Origin: a virus
IMG/VR virus record: IMGVR_UViG_3300032288_002071
Span: 1 to 55,715 of that record
Reading direction: 5' to 3' (one strand)
DNA length: 55,715 nucleotides
The notes beneath the pieces were generated by a model, which worked only from the letters and a program-made list of their open reading frames with translations, had not been told where the DNA came from and searched no databases. This document shows, one piece after another, positions 28,449 through 38,300 of this stretch. Position 1 is the stretch's first letter; each line of letters opens with the position of its first letter. Both the position numbers and the translations under genes were made by a program.

Positions 28449-29759
28449 ATGGCATTTTTTGGTCTTTCAGATATCAGATTTAACGACATAGAACCTAGAA
28501 AATTTGGTGCAAGCGGCCTTGCTGCTTTAGAAGGTTCCGAATTCGAAAAAGATACTCTCAAATATCCTCTTGATATTGGTAAAGCTGACAGAGGACATTA
28601 CATGGTATTTTTCGTGCGTGAGCAAAAGAATACTACATTCAAAGCAAAAGATAGAGGATCACAGTCATGGGACGCTGAACAAGAAATTGGTATACAAAAA
28701 CAGCTAAGTGAAGGAAGAACAGTTGGTGGTGGTGGAGGTATAATTAAAACAAATCCATCGTTTGCTGACAACATTAACAATAAACTTTCAAGCTATATCA
28801 ATAAAGGCACAGCTTCAATCAAACAAAAATTTGGAACTGGTGGGCGTCTTGGCTCTGTTGCTGGAGCAATTGAAGGTTTTGTTGCTGGTCCACAACAACC
28901 AGCAAGAGAAGAAAAAGTTGATACTGCTATCGAACGATCAGTAAAGTCAATCATTGATAAATCACCTTTTGAGTTTTTAAACAGAACTAGATTGACTAGT
29001 GATGCCATCGCTCTATACATGCCAGATACAATCAACTTTGATTCAAGACAAGATTACTCAGAACTTCGACCTGGTGAAGAAATGTTAGGGCAACTAGCAG
29101 TAGCAGCACCAGAAATACTTTCTATCATGAGAAATGGTGGAGCAAATAAAAAAGATGCTTTGGTTGCTGCTGCTAAAAAATCTGGTTTAGCACAAAAATT
29201 TGGTGAAAATGTTCTAGGTGCTTTGGGTAGCCCAGCTGTGACTAAATTAGGTCTTTTTGCTGCTACTGGTCGTGTTACCAATCCAATGCTTGAGTTGATC
29301 TATTCTTCTCCTTCACTCAGAGATTTTCAATTTGAATTTTTCTTTTATCCAAAAAGCGAACGTGAAGCTTATGAAGTACAAAAAATTATTGAAAGGTTCA
29401 GATTTCATCAAGCACCAGAGTTAGAAAGATATCCAAACTCAAAAACACAATCTGGTTTATTAATACCACCTTCAGAGTTTGACATCAAATTTTATTATGC
29501 TGGTAAACAAAATCCAAACATTCCACCAATTGCGACTTGTGTTTTACAAACTGTACAAGTTAATTATGCACCAAGAGGTTGGACTGCTTATGAATCTATT
29601 GGTGATAATGATCCAGCTTTAGGGCGAACAGGTATGCCAGTTGCTATTCAAATGTCTTTAGGATTTAAAGAAACAACTTATATTACCAAAGAAGATTTTA
29701 ATATTGGTTCACCAAAAGTTGAAGGTAAGACTGCTTCGGATTATTCTTGGAGTAAGTAA
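28449..29759 (+). CDS. 48: gp48-like baseplate tail-tube cap protein
   Basis: A 436-residue protein (T4 gp48 364 residues). The N-terminal signature EKDTLKYPLDIGKADRGHYMVFFVREQ is that of gp48 family members. The C-terminal half (LELIYSSPSLRDFQFEFFFYPKSEREAYEVQKIIERFRFHQAPEL and beyond) has the tail-tube-like fold pattern with V-Q-x-I-I-x-x-F-R-F-H. A Gly-rich linker lies near residues 92-110. gp48 joins the baseplate and the first tube ring with gp54. Its stop overlaps the gene 53 start (TAATGG), and the whole 48-10 run is nearly gapless. Confidence 0.88.
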   Translation: MAFFGLSDIRFNDIEPRKFGASGLAALEGSEFEKDTLKYPLDIGKADRGHYMVFFVREQKNTTFKAKDRGSQSWDAEQEIGIQKQLSEGRTVGGGGGIIKTNPSFADNINNKLSSYINKGTASIKQKFGTGGRLGSVAGAIEGFVAGPQQPAREEKVDTAIERSVKSIIDKSPFEFLNRTRLTSDAIALYMPDTINFDSRQDYSELRPGEEMLGQLAVAAPEILSIMRNGGANKKDALVAAAKKSGLAQKFGENVLGALGSPAVTKLGLFAATGRVTNPMLELIYSSPSLRDFQFEFFFYPKSEREAYEVQKIIERFRFHQAPELERYPNSKTQSGLLIPPSEFDIKFYYAGKQNPNIPPIATCVLQTVQVNYAPRGWTAYESIGDNDPALGRTGMPVAIQMSLGFKETTYITKEDFNIGSPKVEGKTASDYSWSK

Positions 29760-30421
29760 TGGCAAGTTTTTTTAATTACTATCCACTAACATACTATACC
29801 GTTGATGCGAACACAACAAGCTTAGACACGGTAACAAATATAATCGCTCGTTTTGCTTTTGAGAATTCACTGAAAGAAAACTCTTCTGCTTTTTACAAGT
29901 ACGATATAAAAGATAGTGATACACCAGAATCAATCGCTTCAAAGTATTACAACAACCCAGAACGTCATTGGATTGTTTTGATGTTTAATGATATTATTGA
30001 TCCCCAATATGATTGGCCGTTGAAGTATGAAAATTTTATTGAATATGTTGACGCAAAATATTCAGCTAATGGTGCTGCTAACACTACAGTTCAATCTGGT
30101 TTAGTGTGGGCACAAAGCATCAACAACGTTCATTCTTATTATCAAGTAAATACAAGAACAACAACTTCAACAACTGCGGATAGTAAAACGATTGAAGAAA
30201 AAATACAAATAACAGCTAACGCTTACGCTAATGTAATTACGGGAACTAGCACATATACTCTTGATAATGGAACAGTTGTTAGAGAAGTCGTTACAAAAGA
30301 AAAGTTGACTTATTATGATTACGAAATGGAAGTCAACGAAGCTAAAAGAAAAATCAAATTATTAAAGCCAGAATTTGCTGGTTCGGTTGTTCAAGAATTT
30401 AAACAGATTATTAATCCATGA
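29759..30421 (+). CDS. 53: gp53-like baseplate wedge protein
   Basis: A 220-residue protein (T4 gp53 196 residues). The N-terminus FFNYYPLTYYTVD leads into NIIARFAFENSLK. It is followed by a LysM-like unit DTPESIASKYYNNPERHWIVLMFNDIIDPQYDWPL, the family hallmark with P-E-x-x-A-x-K-Y-Y-x-x-P-x-x-x-W and D-P-x-x-x-W-P. gp53 joins wedges around the hub. It is slightly longer than in T4 because of a Thr-rich insert (around 125-160). It overlaps gene 27 by four bases (ATGA). Confidence 0.9.
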   Translation: MASFFNYYPLTYYTVDANTTSLDTVTNIIARFAFENSLKENSSAFYKYDIKDSDTPESIASKYYNNPERHWIVLMFNDIIDPQYDWPLKYENFIEYVDAKYSANGAANTTVQSGLVWAQSINNVHSYYQVNTRTTTSTTADSKTIEEKIQITANAYANVITGTSTYTLDNGTVVREVVTKEKLTYYDYEMEVNEAKRKIKLLKPEFAGSVVQEFKQIINP

Positions 30422-31746
30422 ACGTAATTGAATCTACACAGTTTAGAGTAACTGAGGTTGTGGTGGTAACTAAAGGTGGACCCATTGATGTTACTGACAT
30501 GTTTGAAGAAATTAATCTATACGATTCTTTGTTCTTACCCGTTCTCTCTGGTAATATAGTAATCACCGATGCTGTTGGGCTATCAAAAAAACTTACATTT
30601 GATGGCTCTGAAGTGTTAGCAATTAATATCAAGAAAGATGAAAATTCTGAGAATTTGGCATATAAAAAAGCATTCAGAATATACAGTCAGACAGATAGAA
30701 GTAATATTAATCAGACAAGCGAAACATATGTGCTCAACTTTGTTGCTGACGAATTAATTTTCTCAAAGCAGAAAAGAGTTAATCAAAGTTATGAAACAAC
30801 TTATTCCAAAGTTGTTGAAAAGATTATGACTAACTATCTGAAGATACCACAAAAAAATCTTGCTATACTTGAAGATACCTATGGTGTTAGAAAGATAGTT
30901 GTACCAAACTTGTCACCAATTGATGCTATTAATTGGTGTGCTAAAAGAGCGGTAGGAATTAAAAACGCTCCTGATTATATTTTCTTTTCTAATGTTGTTG
31001 GTTATAACTTTTGTTCTTTGTCAAAACTTCTGACAAAAGAAGCAATATTAGATATTAATTTCTCACCAAAAAATGTAGAAGATAACGCTGATTTTTTAGA
31101 ACTAACGAGTGCTAGAAGCTATGAAGTCTTAACTCAAAATGATGTGCTAGAAAAAATTAACTCTGGTGTTAATGCTGGGCAGTTTATTGGATTTGATCCG
31201 ATGACAAGAACTATGGGTTCTACTCCATTGACTTTTGACTCACATTATTCTACCGTAGAGCATGGCAATAAAAACTCTACCGCTGGTGAAGTTCATAATC
31301 GTGATAGGACATCTAATTTTACAAATTACGATTCCAGAAAGGTTGTGAGCATTTTTGGTGCGGCAAGAAAGAATAGCAACTACATTAAAAAGTATGACCC
31401 AACTTCAATATCAAAAGTAGAGACACAAGAACTTAGTGTCTTTCAAAGAAAAGCTATATTCAATAATCTGATCACAAAAAGATTGAAGATTGTAATGCCA
31501 GGAAACTTTAGTTTATCTTCTGGTTTTAACGTAAACTTCAAAACACAAGGTTTTGGTTTTAAAACAAAAGGTGAAAATGAAACTGAAGATTTAACAGTCA
31601 GTGGTAAGTATATTATAACAGGTACAAGACACATCATTAGTTTAACTAGACATGTCACAATAATTGAAGTCGCATCCGACTCTACAAATGATATGAATCA
31701 ATATGTGAGCAACCCACTTTCAAATCAAACATTGGAGAAATACTAA
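30418..31746 (+). CDS. 27: gp27-like baseplate hub protein
   Basis: A 442-residue protein, somewhat longer than T4 gp27 (391 residues). The N-terminal beta domain (VTEVVVVTKGGPIDVTDMFEEINLYDSLFLPVLSGNIVITDAVGL) and SYETTYSKVVEKIMTNYLKI, followed by VVPNLSPIDAINWCAKRA, match hub proteins of T4-type marine phages; the P-x-x-A-I-x-W-x-x-x-R-A helix is typical of gp27/gpD hubs. The trimer forms the hub ring that holds the gp5 spike, encoded next. The stop joins the gene 5 start (TAATGATG). Confidence 0.88.
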   Translation: MNVIESTQFRVTEVVVVTKGGPIDVTDMFEEINLYDSLFLPVLSGNIVITDAVGLSKKLTFDGSEVLAINIKKDENSENLAYKKAFRIYSQTDRSNINQTSETYVLNFVADELIFSKQKRVNQSYETTYSKVVEKIMTNYLKIPQKNLAILEDTYGVRKIVVPNLSPIDAINWCAKRAVGIKNAPDYIFFSNVVGYNFCSLSKLLTKEAILDINFSPKNVEDNADFLELTSARSYEVLTQNDVLEKINSGVNAGQFIGFDPMTRTMGSTPLTFDSHYSTVEHGNKNSTAGEVHNRDRTSNFTNYDSRKVVSIFGAARKNSNYIKKYDPTSISKVETQELSVFQRKAIFNNLITKRLKIVMPGNFSLSSGFNVNFKTQGFGFKTKGENETEDLTVSGKYIITGTRHIISLTRHVTIIEVASDSTNDMNQYVSNPLSNQTLEKY

Positions 31747-32564
31747 TGATGATGGATTCTCAGCCAGGAGATTTTACTGGTAAAAATGGATTCGTTTGGT
31801 GGGTTGGTGTGGTTGAAGATCGTCAAGACCCAATTAAACTTGGGCGATGTCGTGTTCGTTGTATCGGTTGGCATTCAGCAAACAAAATGGAATTGCCTAC
31901 AAACATGTTACCTTGGGCAACACCAAGTATACCAGTAAATATGTCCAATGTCTATACACCCAAAGAAGGTGATATGGTATTTGGTTTTTTTATTGATGGA
32001 AATAACGCACAGGAACCAGTTATACTTGGTGTATTACCAGGCATACCATTAAAAGCTGCTAATAGACAGCAAGGTTTTTCTGACCCAAGAGAAGGTTCAC
32101 AACTTGCTGCTGCTCCAGTTAAACCATATGAGTCAGCAACAAACTATCCACGAAAGTTGGATGAACCAACAACATCTAGATTAGCAAGAAATGATTCTGA
32201 TTATCCGTCAGAGATCGTAGCAGCAAAGAAAAGTAAACGAGCAAGTAAAGTTGAACCTGCGTCATACTATAATGCCAAATATCCATATAATAATGTATAT
32301 GAATCTGAATCTGGTCACGCATTAGAATTTGATGATACGAAAGGCGCAGAACGAGTTCATGTATACCATCGCTCAGGTTCATATACTGAATGGGGTCCTG
32401 AAGGTGATCGTGCTGAAAGAATACAGAGAAACAAATATACTGTAGTTGCTGGTGATGAAGCTGTTTATATTAAGGGTGATGTACAGATTTATGTTGATGG
32501 CAATTATAGATTGAACGTGACAGGAGATATTATTATCAACGGTAAAACAATTAACCTAAACTAA
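31746..32564 (+). CDS. 5: gp5-like central spike protein without a lysozyme domain
   Basis: A 272-residue protein. The N-terminal OB-fold carries the hub-spike pattern FVWWVGVVEDRQDPIKLGRCRVRCIGWHSANK, then MLPWATPSIPVNMS and PKEGDMVFGFFIDGNNAQEPVILGVLPG. The C-terminal part (SGSYTEWGPEGDRAERIQRNKYTVV, then GDVQIYVDGNYRLNVTGDIIING) is the repeating V-x-G-D-x-x-x-x-V pattern of a triple-stranded spike helix. T4 gp5 has a lysozyme domain between these parts (575 residues in total), which is absent here. Wall-degrading activity may instead be in the 23674 protein. The PAAR tip gene follows two bases later. Confidence 0.9.
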   Translation: MMMDSQPGDFTGKNGFVWWVGVVEDRQDPIKLGRCRVRCIGWHSANKMELPTNMLPWATPSIPVNMSNVYTPKEGDMVFGFFIDGNNAQEPVILGVLPGIPLKAANRQQGFSDPREGSQLAAAPVKPYESATNYPRKLDEPTTSRLARNDSDYPSEIVAAKKSKRASKVEPASYYNAKYPYNNVYESESGHALEFDDTKGAERVHVYHRSGSYTEWGPEGDRAERIQRNKYTVVAGDEAVYIKGDVQIYVDGNYRLNVTGDIIINGKTINLN

Positions 32565-32565
32565 T

Positions 32566-32871
32566 ATGCCAGCAGTATCTAGAAAATCAGGAACAGATTC
32601 TATAGCTACAAATCACGGGTGTGATGCTACAACTGTTACTGACCAAGGATCATCTGATGTTTTTGTAAATGGAATTGGTGCCGTTCGTGCTGGAGATTTG
32701 TGTCAAGTACATTTGATACTTTCTGGAGAATCTTGTGTACCACATACTGTTTCTTTGACATCCTTTTCAAGTACAGTGTTTGTAAATGGTAAAGGTGTAG
32801 GAAGAAAAGGTGATGAATACTCTGGGCATACTTTGACTTCTGGTTCTGGTAATGTTTTCGCTGGAGGCTGA
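32566..32871 (+). CDS. PAAR-domain spike tip protein
   Basis: A 101-residue PAAR protein: PAVSRKSGTDSIATNHGCDATTVTDQGSSDVFVNGIGAVRAGD and GKGVGRKGDEYSGHTLTSGSGNVFAGG. The repeating x-G-s-x-x-V-F-V-N-G pattern and metal-ligand His/Cys (HGC, QVH, CVPH and GH) fit the cone-shaped, metal-stabilised tip that caps the gp5 needle (T4 gp5.4). Position after gene 5 supports this. A late promoter element follows before gene 25. Confidence 0.92.
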   Translation: MPAVSRKSGTDSIATNHGCDATTVTDQGSSDVFVNGIGAVRAGDLCQVHLILSGESCVPHTVSLTSFSSTVFVNGKGVGRKGDEYSGHTLTSGSGNVFAGG

Positions 32872-32878
32872 ATAAATA
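32871..32878 (+). promoter_or_regulatory. Putative late promoter AATAAATA before gene 25
   Basis: One mismatch from TATAAATA, immediately after the PAAR stop and only five bases before the gene 25 ATG. It probably serves genes 25-6-7 with a very short or downstream start. Confidence 0.45.
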
Positions 32879-32882
32879 CCAA

Positions 32883-33305
32883 ATGGCAACTACAATAACA
32901 TCTCAGAATCCTAGAATCCAGTCCGAACGAACTTATCGTGATTTGGATTTGAACTTTAACAGACATCCAGTTAAAAAAGATGTGACAAAGCATCTTGATG
33001 AGTATGCTGTCATCAATTCAGTAAAGAATTTAGTATCAACTAATTTTTATGAACGTCCATTTAGACCCGAGTTAGGTAGTGGTGTTCGTTCGCTATTGTT
33101 CGAAAACGTTGATCCTATTATTGCTGCTCAGATTGAAAGAGCAATTGCTGAGGTAATTAACAATTACGAACCCAGAGTTAGAATTTTGGATTTGAATGCC
33201 ACAGCATATCCAGATGACAATCAATATAGTATGAAGATGACTTTTTTAATTGTGAACAATCCTAATCCAATTACAATTGATTTCTTCTTAGAGAGAATTA
33301 GATAA
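32883..33305 (+). CDS. 25: gp25-like baseplate wedge protein
   Basis: A 140-residue protein (T4 gp25 132 residues). Family signatures are YRDLDLNFNRHPVKKDV at the N-terminus, NLVSTNFYERPFRPELGSGVRSLLFEN in the middle, and the E-P-R motif in NNYEPRVRILDL. gp25-like proteins connect the sheath to the wedge and form the core bundle with gp6 and gp53; they also occur in type VI secretion systems. Two bases separate it from gene 6. Confidence 0.93.
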   Translation: MATTITSQNPRIQSERTYRDLDLNFNRHPVKKDVTKHLDEYAVINSVKNLVSTNFYERPFRPELGSGVRSLLFENVDPIIAAQIERAIAEVINNYEPRVRILDLNATAYPDDNQYSMKMTFLIVNNPNPITIDFFLERIR

Positions 33306-33307
33306 AA

Positions 33308-35365
33308 ATGGTAGATCGTTTAAGAGTAACCGAACTTGATTTCGATACAATCAAGCAAAATTTAAAGACGTTTTTAAATCAACAATCTGAGTTTACCGAC
33401 TATGATTTTGAAGGATCAGGTCTGTCTGTTCTCTTGGATATTCTTGCTTACAACACCCATTATCAAGCATACTACCTAAACATGGTAGCTAATGAAGCTT
33501 TTATGGACACAGCATTACTTCGTGACTCTGTGGTTTCTCACGCTAAGACTTTAGGATATGTTCCATATTCACGTAAAGCACCACGTGCGACTATTAATTT
33601 TGTAGCTAATACAAATTCAAATACAGCAGCATCACTTACAATACCTAAAGGCTTTCGTTTTCTATCAAACGACATTGATGGTGTAAGTTATGGTTTTGTT
33701 ACTCTGTCAGATACAACTGTAACTAAATCAAATACAAATTATACGTTTTTAAATTTACCAATTTACGAAGGTCAACTGGTAACATATTCTTATAGTTACG
33801 ATCAGTCTACAAATCCAAAACAAGTTTTTGAATTGCCAGATAACAGCGTTGACACGACAACTTTGTATGTTACTGTTCAATCATCGGTAACTAACACTGA
33901 CATTTCTGTTTATACATTAGCTGCAGACGCAAGCAACACAACAACTCAGTCAGAAGTTTTTTATCTTCAAGAAGGTAAGGCACAAAGATACCAAATCTAT
34001 TTTGGTGATAATGTAATTGGTAAAAAACTCTCAGATGGCGCAATCATTAATATAACTTATCTTGTTACAAATGGTGATGCTGCGAACAAAGCAAACAATT
34101 TTGTTGCTACTGGTACGCTTGCTGATACTTTAAGTACCAATCTTACAGACTTTGACATTACACCGGTTAGTGAAGCTGCTGGCGGCGCAGAACGTGAGTC
34201 TGTGGACAATATTAAGTTTGCCGCACCACTTCAATATACAACTCAAAATCGTTTAGTCACATTTAGTGATTACGAAGCATACATTACAAAGAATTATCCT
34301 TCTGTAGATTCTGTATCTGTTTGGGGTGGTGAAGAAGAAACACCTCCATCATTTGGTATTGTATATGTTGCTTTGAAACCAAAAGAAAACTACTATCTGT
34401 CTGACGCAGAAAAACAAAGAATCATTGATGAAATTATTAAACCAAAAGCTGTTGTAGCAGTACAGACAGTAATTCGTGACCCAGAATATCTGTATTTGGT
34501 TATTTCACCTACTGTCACATACAATCCAAATAAAACGACACTTACTGATACACAGTTAAAGAACGCAATTAGAAACTCTATTCTTCTTTATAAATCAACG
34601 TTCTTAGATAAATTTGACTCTCAATTTATTCTTTCCAAGATGCAAGATCAAATCGATTCTGTAGATACCAATTCAATTGTTGGTTCTAGCGTTTCTGTTC
34701 GTGTACAGAAAAGATTTATGCCGTCGTTGAATTCATCTAAAGCGTACACGGTAAACTTTAATGTACCACTTCGTCGTGGTACAATTGGTAATAAACTTAC
34801 TTCAACATTCTTTACTGTTACTGATTCACAAGGTGTTGATCGTGAAGTTCAATTTGATGAAATTCCACAATCATTCTCTGGTATTTCATCAATCAGCGTT
34901 ACAAATCCTGGGCAAAGTTTTGTTACTGAGCCTACAGTGACGATTGATGGAGATGGTACTGGTGCTTCAGCACGTGCGATTATCGTCAACCAAAGAATTC
35001 AAAGTATTGAAATTGTAAATCGTGGCATTGATTATACACGTGCTACTGTTACCATTTCTGGTGGTGGTGGTTTTGGTGCTACAGCATCAGCGGTGATTGA
35101 TGGTCGCATTGGCACAATTCGCACGGTTTACTATGATTCATTAGCTCAACGTCAAGTTGTTGATGAGAATGCTGGTGAGATTGACTATGATGCCGGTATT
35201 GTTACAATCACAAATATCGCAATCAAAGGTGTTCAATCTGTAGATGGCGACATTCGTTTATCTATTGAGTCTGAAAAAGGCATTATAAGTACAACTAAAA
35301 ATACCATCGTCACAATTGACGAAAACGACCCAACAGCAATAAGCACAACACTAGAAACTGTATAA
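33308..35365 (+). CDS. 6: gp6-like baseplate wedge protein with embedded GxGY repeats
   Basis: A 685-residue protein (T4 gp6 660 residues). The start (LDFDTIKQNLKTFLNQQSEFTDYDFEGSGLSVLLDILAYNTHYQAYYLNMVANEAFMDTA) is a strong match to the gp6/GpJ family that forms the iris dimer ring of the baseplate. Near residues 530-605 (about 34900-35110) two copies of a beta repeat are inserted: VTNPGQSFVTEPTVTIDGDGTGASARAII and IVNRGIDYTRATVTISGGGGFGATASAVI. Similar repeats are in the gp7-, gp8- and gp10-like proteins downstream. It joins gene 7 by a one-base overlap. Confidence 0.92.
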   Translation: MVDRLRVTELDFDTIKQNLKTFLNQQSEFTDYDFEGSGLSVLLDILAYNTHYQAYYLNMVANEAFMDTALLRDSVVSHAKTLGYVPYSRKAPRATINFVANTNSNTAASLTIPKGFRFLSNDIDGVSYGFVTLSDTTVTKSNTNYTFLNLPIYEGQLVTYSYSYDQSTNPKQVFELPDNSVDTTTLYVTVQSSVTNTDISVYTLAADASNTTTQSEVFYLQEGKAQRYQIYFGDNVIGKKLSDGAIINITYLVTNGDAANKANNFVATGTLADTLSTNLTDFDITPVSEAAGGAERESVDNIKFAAPLQYTTQNRLVTFSDYEAYITKNYPSVDSVSVWGGEEETPPSFGIVYVALKPKENYYLSDAEKQRIIDEIIKPKAVVAVQTVIRDPEYLYLVISPTVTYNPNKTTLTDTQLKNAIRNSILLYKSTFLDKFDSQFILSKMQDQIDSVDTNSIVGSSVSVRVQKRFMPSLNSSKAYTVNFNVPLRRGTIGNKLTSTFFTVTDSQGVDREVQFDEIPQSFSGISSISVTNPGQSFVTEPTVTIDGDGTGASARAIIVNQRIQSIEIVNRGIDYTRATVTISGGGGFGATASAVIDGRIGTIRTVYYDSLAQRQVVDENAGEIDYDAGIVTITNIAIKGVQSVDGDIRLSIESEKGIISTTKNTIVTIDENDPTAISTTLETV

Positions 35366-38300
35366 TGTCATTCGAAGATTTAAAAACATCTATACTTGTC
35401 AATAGACAGTTACCAGAATTTATTCGTGATGAATATCCAAAGTTCATCACGTTTCTGGAAGCATACTATGAGTTCTTAGAAGCACAAGCTAATACAGCAG
35501 TAACATCAAACAATCTTGTAACGACTGCTAAATCGTTACGTTATATCAGTGACGTTGATGAGTCTATTGATGATTTTGAAAAGAACTTTTATAATACATA
35601 CGCTGCGATTGTTCCGTTAGATGTTCAAGCTAACAAAGCACTTTTATTTAAACAGTTATTACCACTTTACAGAACAAAAGGTAGTGAGAACTCATTCAAG
35701 TTATTATTTCAATTAGTTTTTGGTGAGGACATCGACGTTATTCTACCGAAGAATAATGTTCTAAGAGCATCAGCAAGTAATTGGCAAGTTGATAATAAGC
35801 TTAGAATTAACCCTGATATTTCGAGTAATTATATCGGAAACGGGACAACAAAAACATTTTATCTGGCACAACAAGTTGGCACAGATGAAGTAAGTATATT
35901 TGTAAATGGAGTTTTAAAGTCTGCTGGCATAGATTATTTTATTAATAAAGAGTATCGTCAACTAAACTTTGTTTCTGCTCCAGCAAACGGAGCAACAATA
36001 CAAGCGACTTATGATAACTTCAACATCGCTTTGTTGAACAATCGTAAAGTTACAGGTATCACATCAAAAGCATCTGCTATCATTGAATCAGCAAGTCGAA
36101 GAATTATTTCTGACACGTTAAATCTTGGTTTACCAGTTGAACTTCTTATTAATGAAGAGTCTCTTAATGGTTCTTTTTTGAATGGTGAAACTGTAACGAT
36201 ACCAATTAACGATGAAATTAACAATATTAGTATTGATGTTCGTGCGTCAACGTTCTCAATTGTTCGTCGTTTAAATGTTGTAAATGCCGGTAACAACTAT
36301 AGTATTGGTGATATCGTTTCTGTGTTTGGTGGTAATGCTTCAACAAACGCATTTGGTACGGTTGAAAGAGTTGTTACTGGTGAAATTGATACTGTAGATG
36401 TTAGTCATGGTGGTGCGTTATTTACTGTTTCTTCTCCTATAGGTGTTAGTGGAAACAATCCATTTTCTACCATGACGGTTGTTGTGGATGCGATTGATAC
36501 TTCTGGAGCAAACGCTGCTAATTCATTTACGGTATCACCAGATGTTATTTCCAACTTAAATACTGAAATAGCCATTACAAATTCAAATTGGGGATCAGCA
36601 TTTTCCAAAGCAAACATAAGCGCATCAAATACAATTGCTGACGCATTAAATTATATCACAATTCAAGCGGGACCAATTAGTAATGTTAAAGTTCTTTCAT
36701 CTACAGTCCCATTAACAGAAAAAAGCATCACTATCTTAGATGCTGCGGGTGCTCAGTATGGTTCAAATACACCTTATCGTTTTTCTAAAAGCTTACGTTC
36801 TGTAGGTCGTTATAGAATTAATTCTGGTGGAACAAACTATAAAATTGGTGATGAAATTGTTTTTGGAACAAATCCACCTGGTACCTATGGGCAACATGCG
36901 GCTGCAACGGTAACTTCTGTAGCAGCGAATGGATATATTTTAAGAATCGATTCGGCTAATTCACGTATTCGTGGTGTTGGAACTGTCACAGCCGCATGTA
37001 ACGAGATCAGTGGCACGGACACATTCTTCACACAAGATTTGAAAATTGGCGATAAAGTTGATATTAATAATGAGTCTAGAACTGTACAAACAATTACAAA
37101 TGATTTGACCGTTGTTGTATCTTCAGTATTTACATACTCAGCATCAAATAAAAAAATTGGGGTATATAATCGTTGGCCATTAGGTGGTTATGGGTATACA
37201 CAAAACAACTTTCCTACAATTAGCGTTTCTTCGTCTACTGGCTCTAATGCAAACGTACAAATTGATTCGTTAATTGGTGATGGTGAATTATTAAGTGCTA
37301 CTGGTTTTGGTGCTAATGGTCAGATTGTTTCCATTAAGGTTGTAAATCCTGGTTCTGGTTACGAATTCAATCCTATCGTAAGTGTGTCGGGTGGTGATGG
37401 TACAGCAACAGCAAATGCTGAAATTGAACGTTCATATGTTTCAGCACCAGGTCGTTGGACAACATCAGATTCCATTATCTCATCTACAGAAAGAAAATTA
37501 CAAGGTGAAGATTATTATGTAGATTATTCATATATTATTTCTTCACAGACAGAGTTCAGTAAATACAAACAGATGTTGAAGCAGCTTTTACATCCTGTTG
37601 GTATGGTAAACTACGCTTTTTTCAACACAGAAAAAGTTGTTGAACTTACAGACGTTGCGATTCAAGATGTAAAAACAAATACTATTTCAGGCACAGTTAA
37701 TGTTGGTAATGGTAGAATTGTTGTTACCGGTTCAAATACAAAATACAATATTGCCAATACACGTGGAATACTTTCATTGGGTTCAACTATTGCTGTAAAT
37801 GGTGAATTGCGTACAATCAATACGATTATAAGCAACACTACATTACTAACAAGCTCTAACATTACAAGTCTAACGATTGCTAATTCTGGTTCTGGTTACT
37901 CAAACGGTTATCTGGTGTTTGCTGATGGTGGTGGTCAAGTAACTCAACTTACAATTACCGCAGCGGGTTCTGGCTATGAAAATGGTTTTGTGACATTCTC
38001 TGGAACAGACGAAGCAATCGCTGCTGTAGCTAATGTAGAAGTCTATGCTTCAAATGGAGCTGTTCGTACATTAACGCTTGTATCTGGTGGTTTGTATTCT
38101 GGTACACCTGTTGCTCTCCCAGATAGTAATCCTCATCGTGTAGTTTATGCGAATACAATTTCTATTATTAATGAAGGTGAAGGATATGCTAATGGTTGGT
38201 TAGTGTTCTCTGGTGGCTCACCATTACGTGATGCGAATGCTGCTGTTGAGGTGTTCCCAAGCAACGGTGCGATTCGTACAATTACTGTTTATGATTCTGG

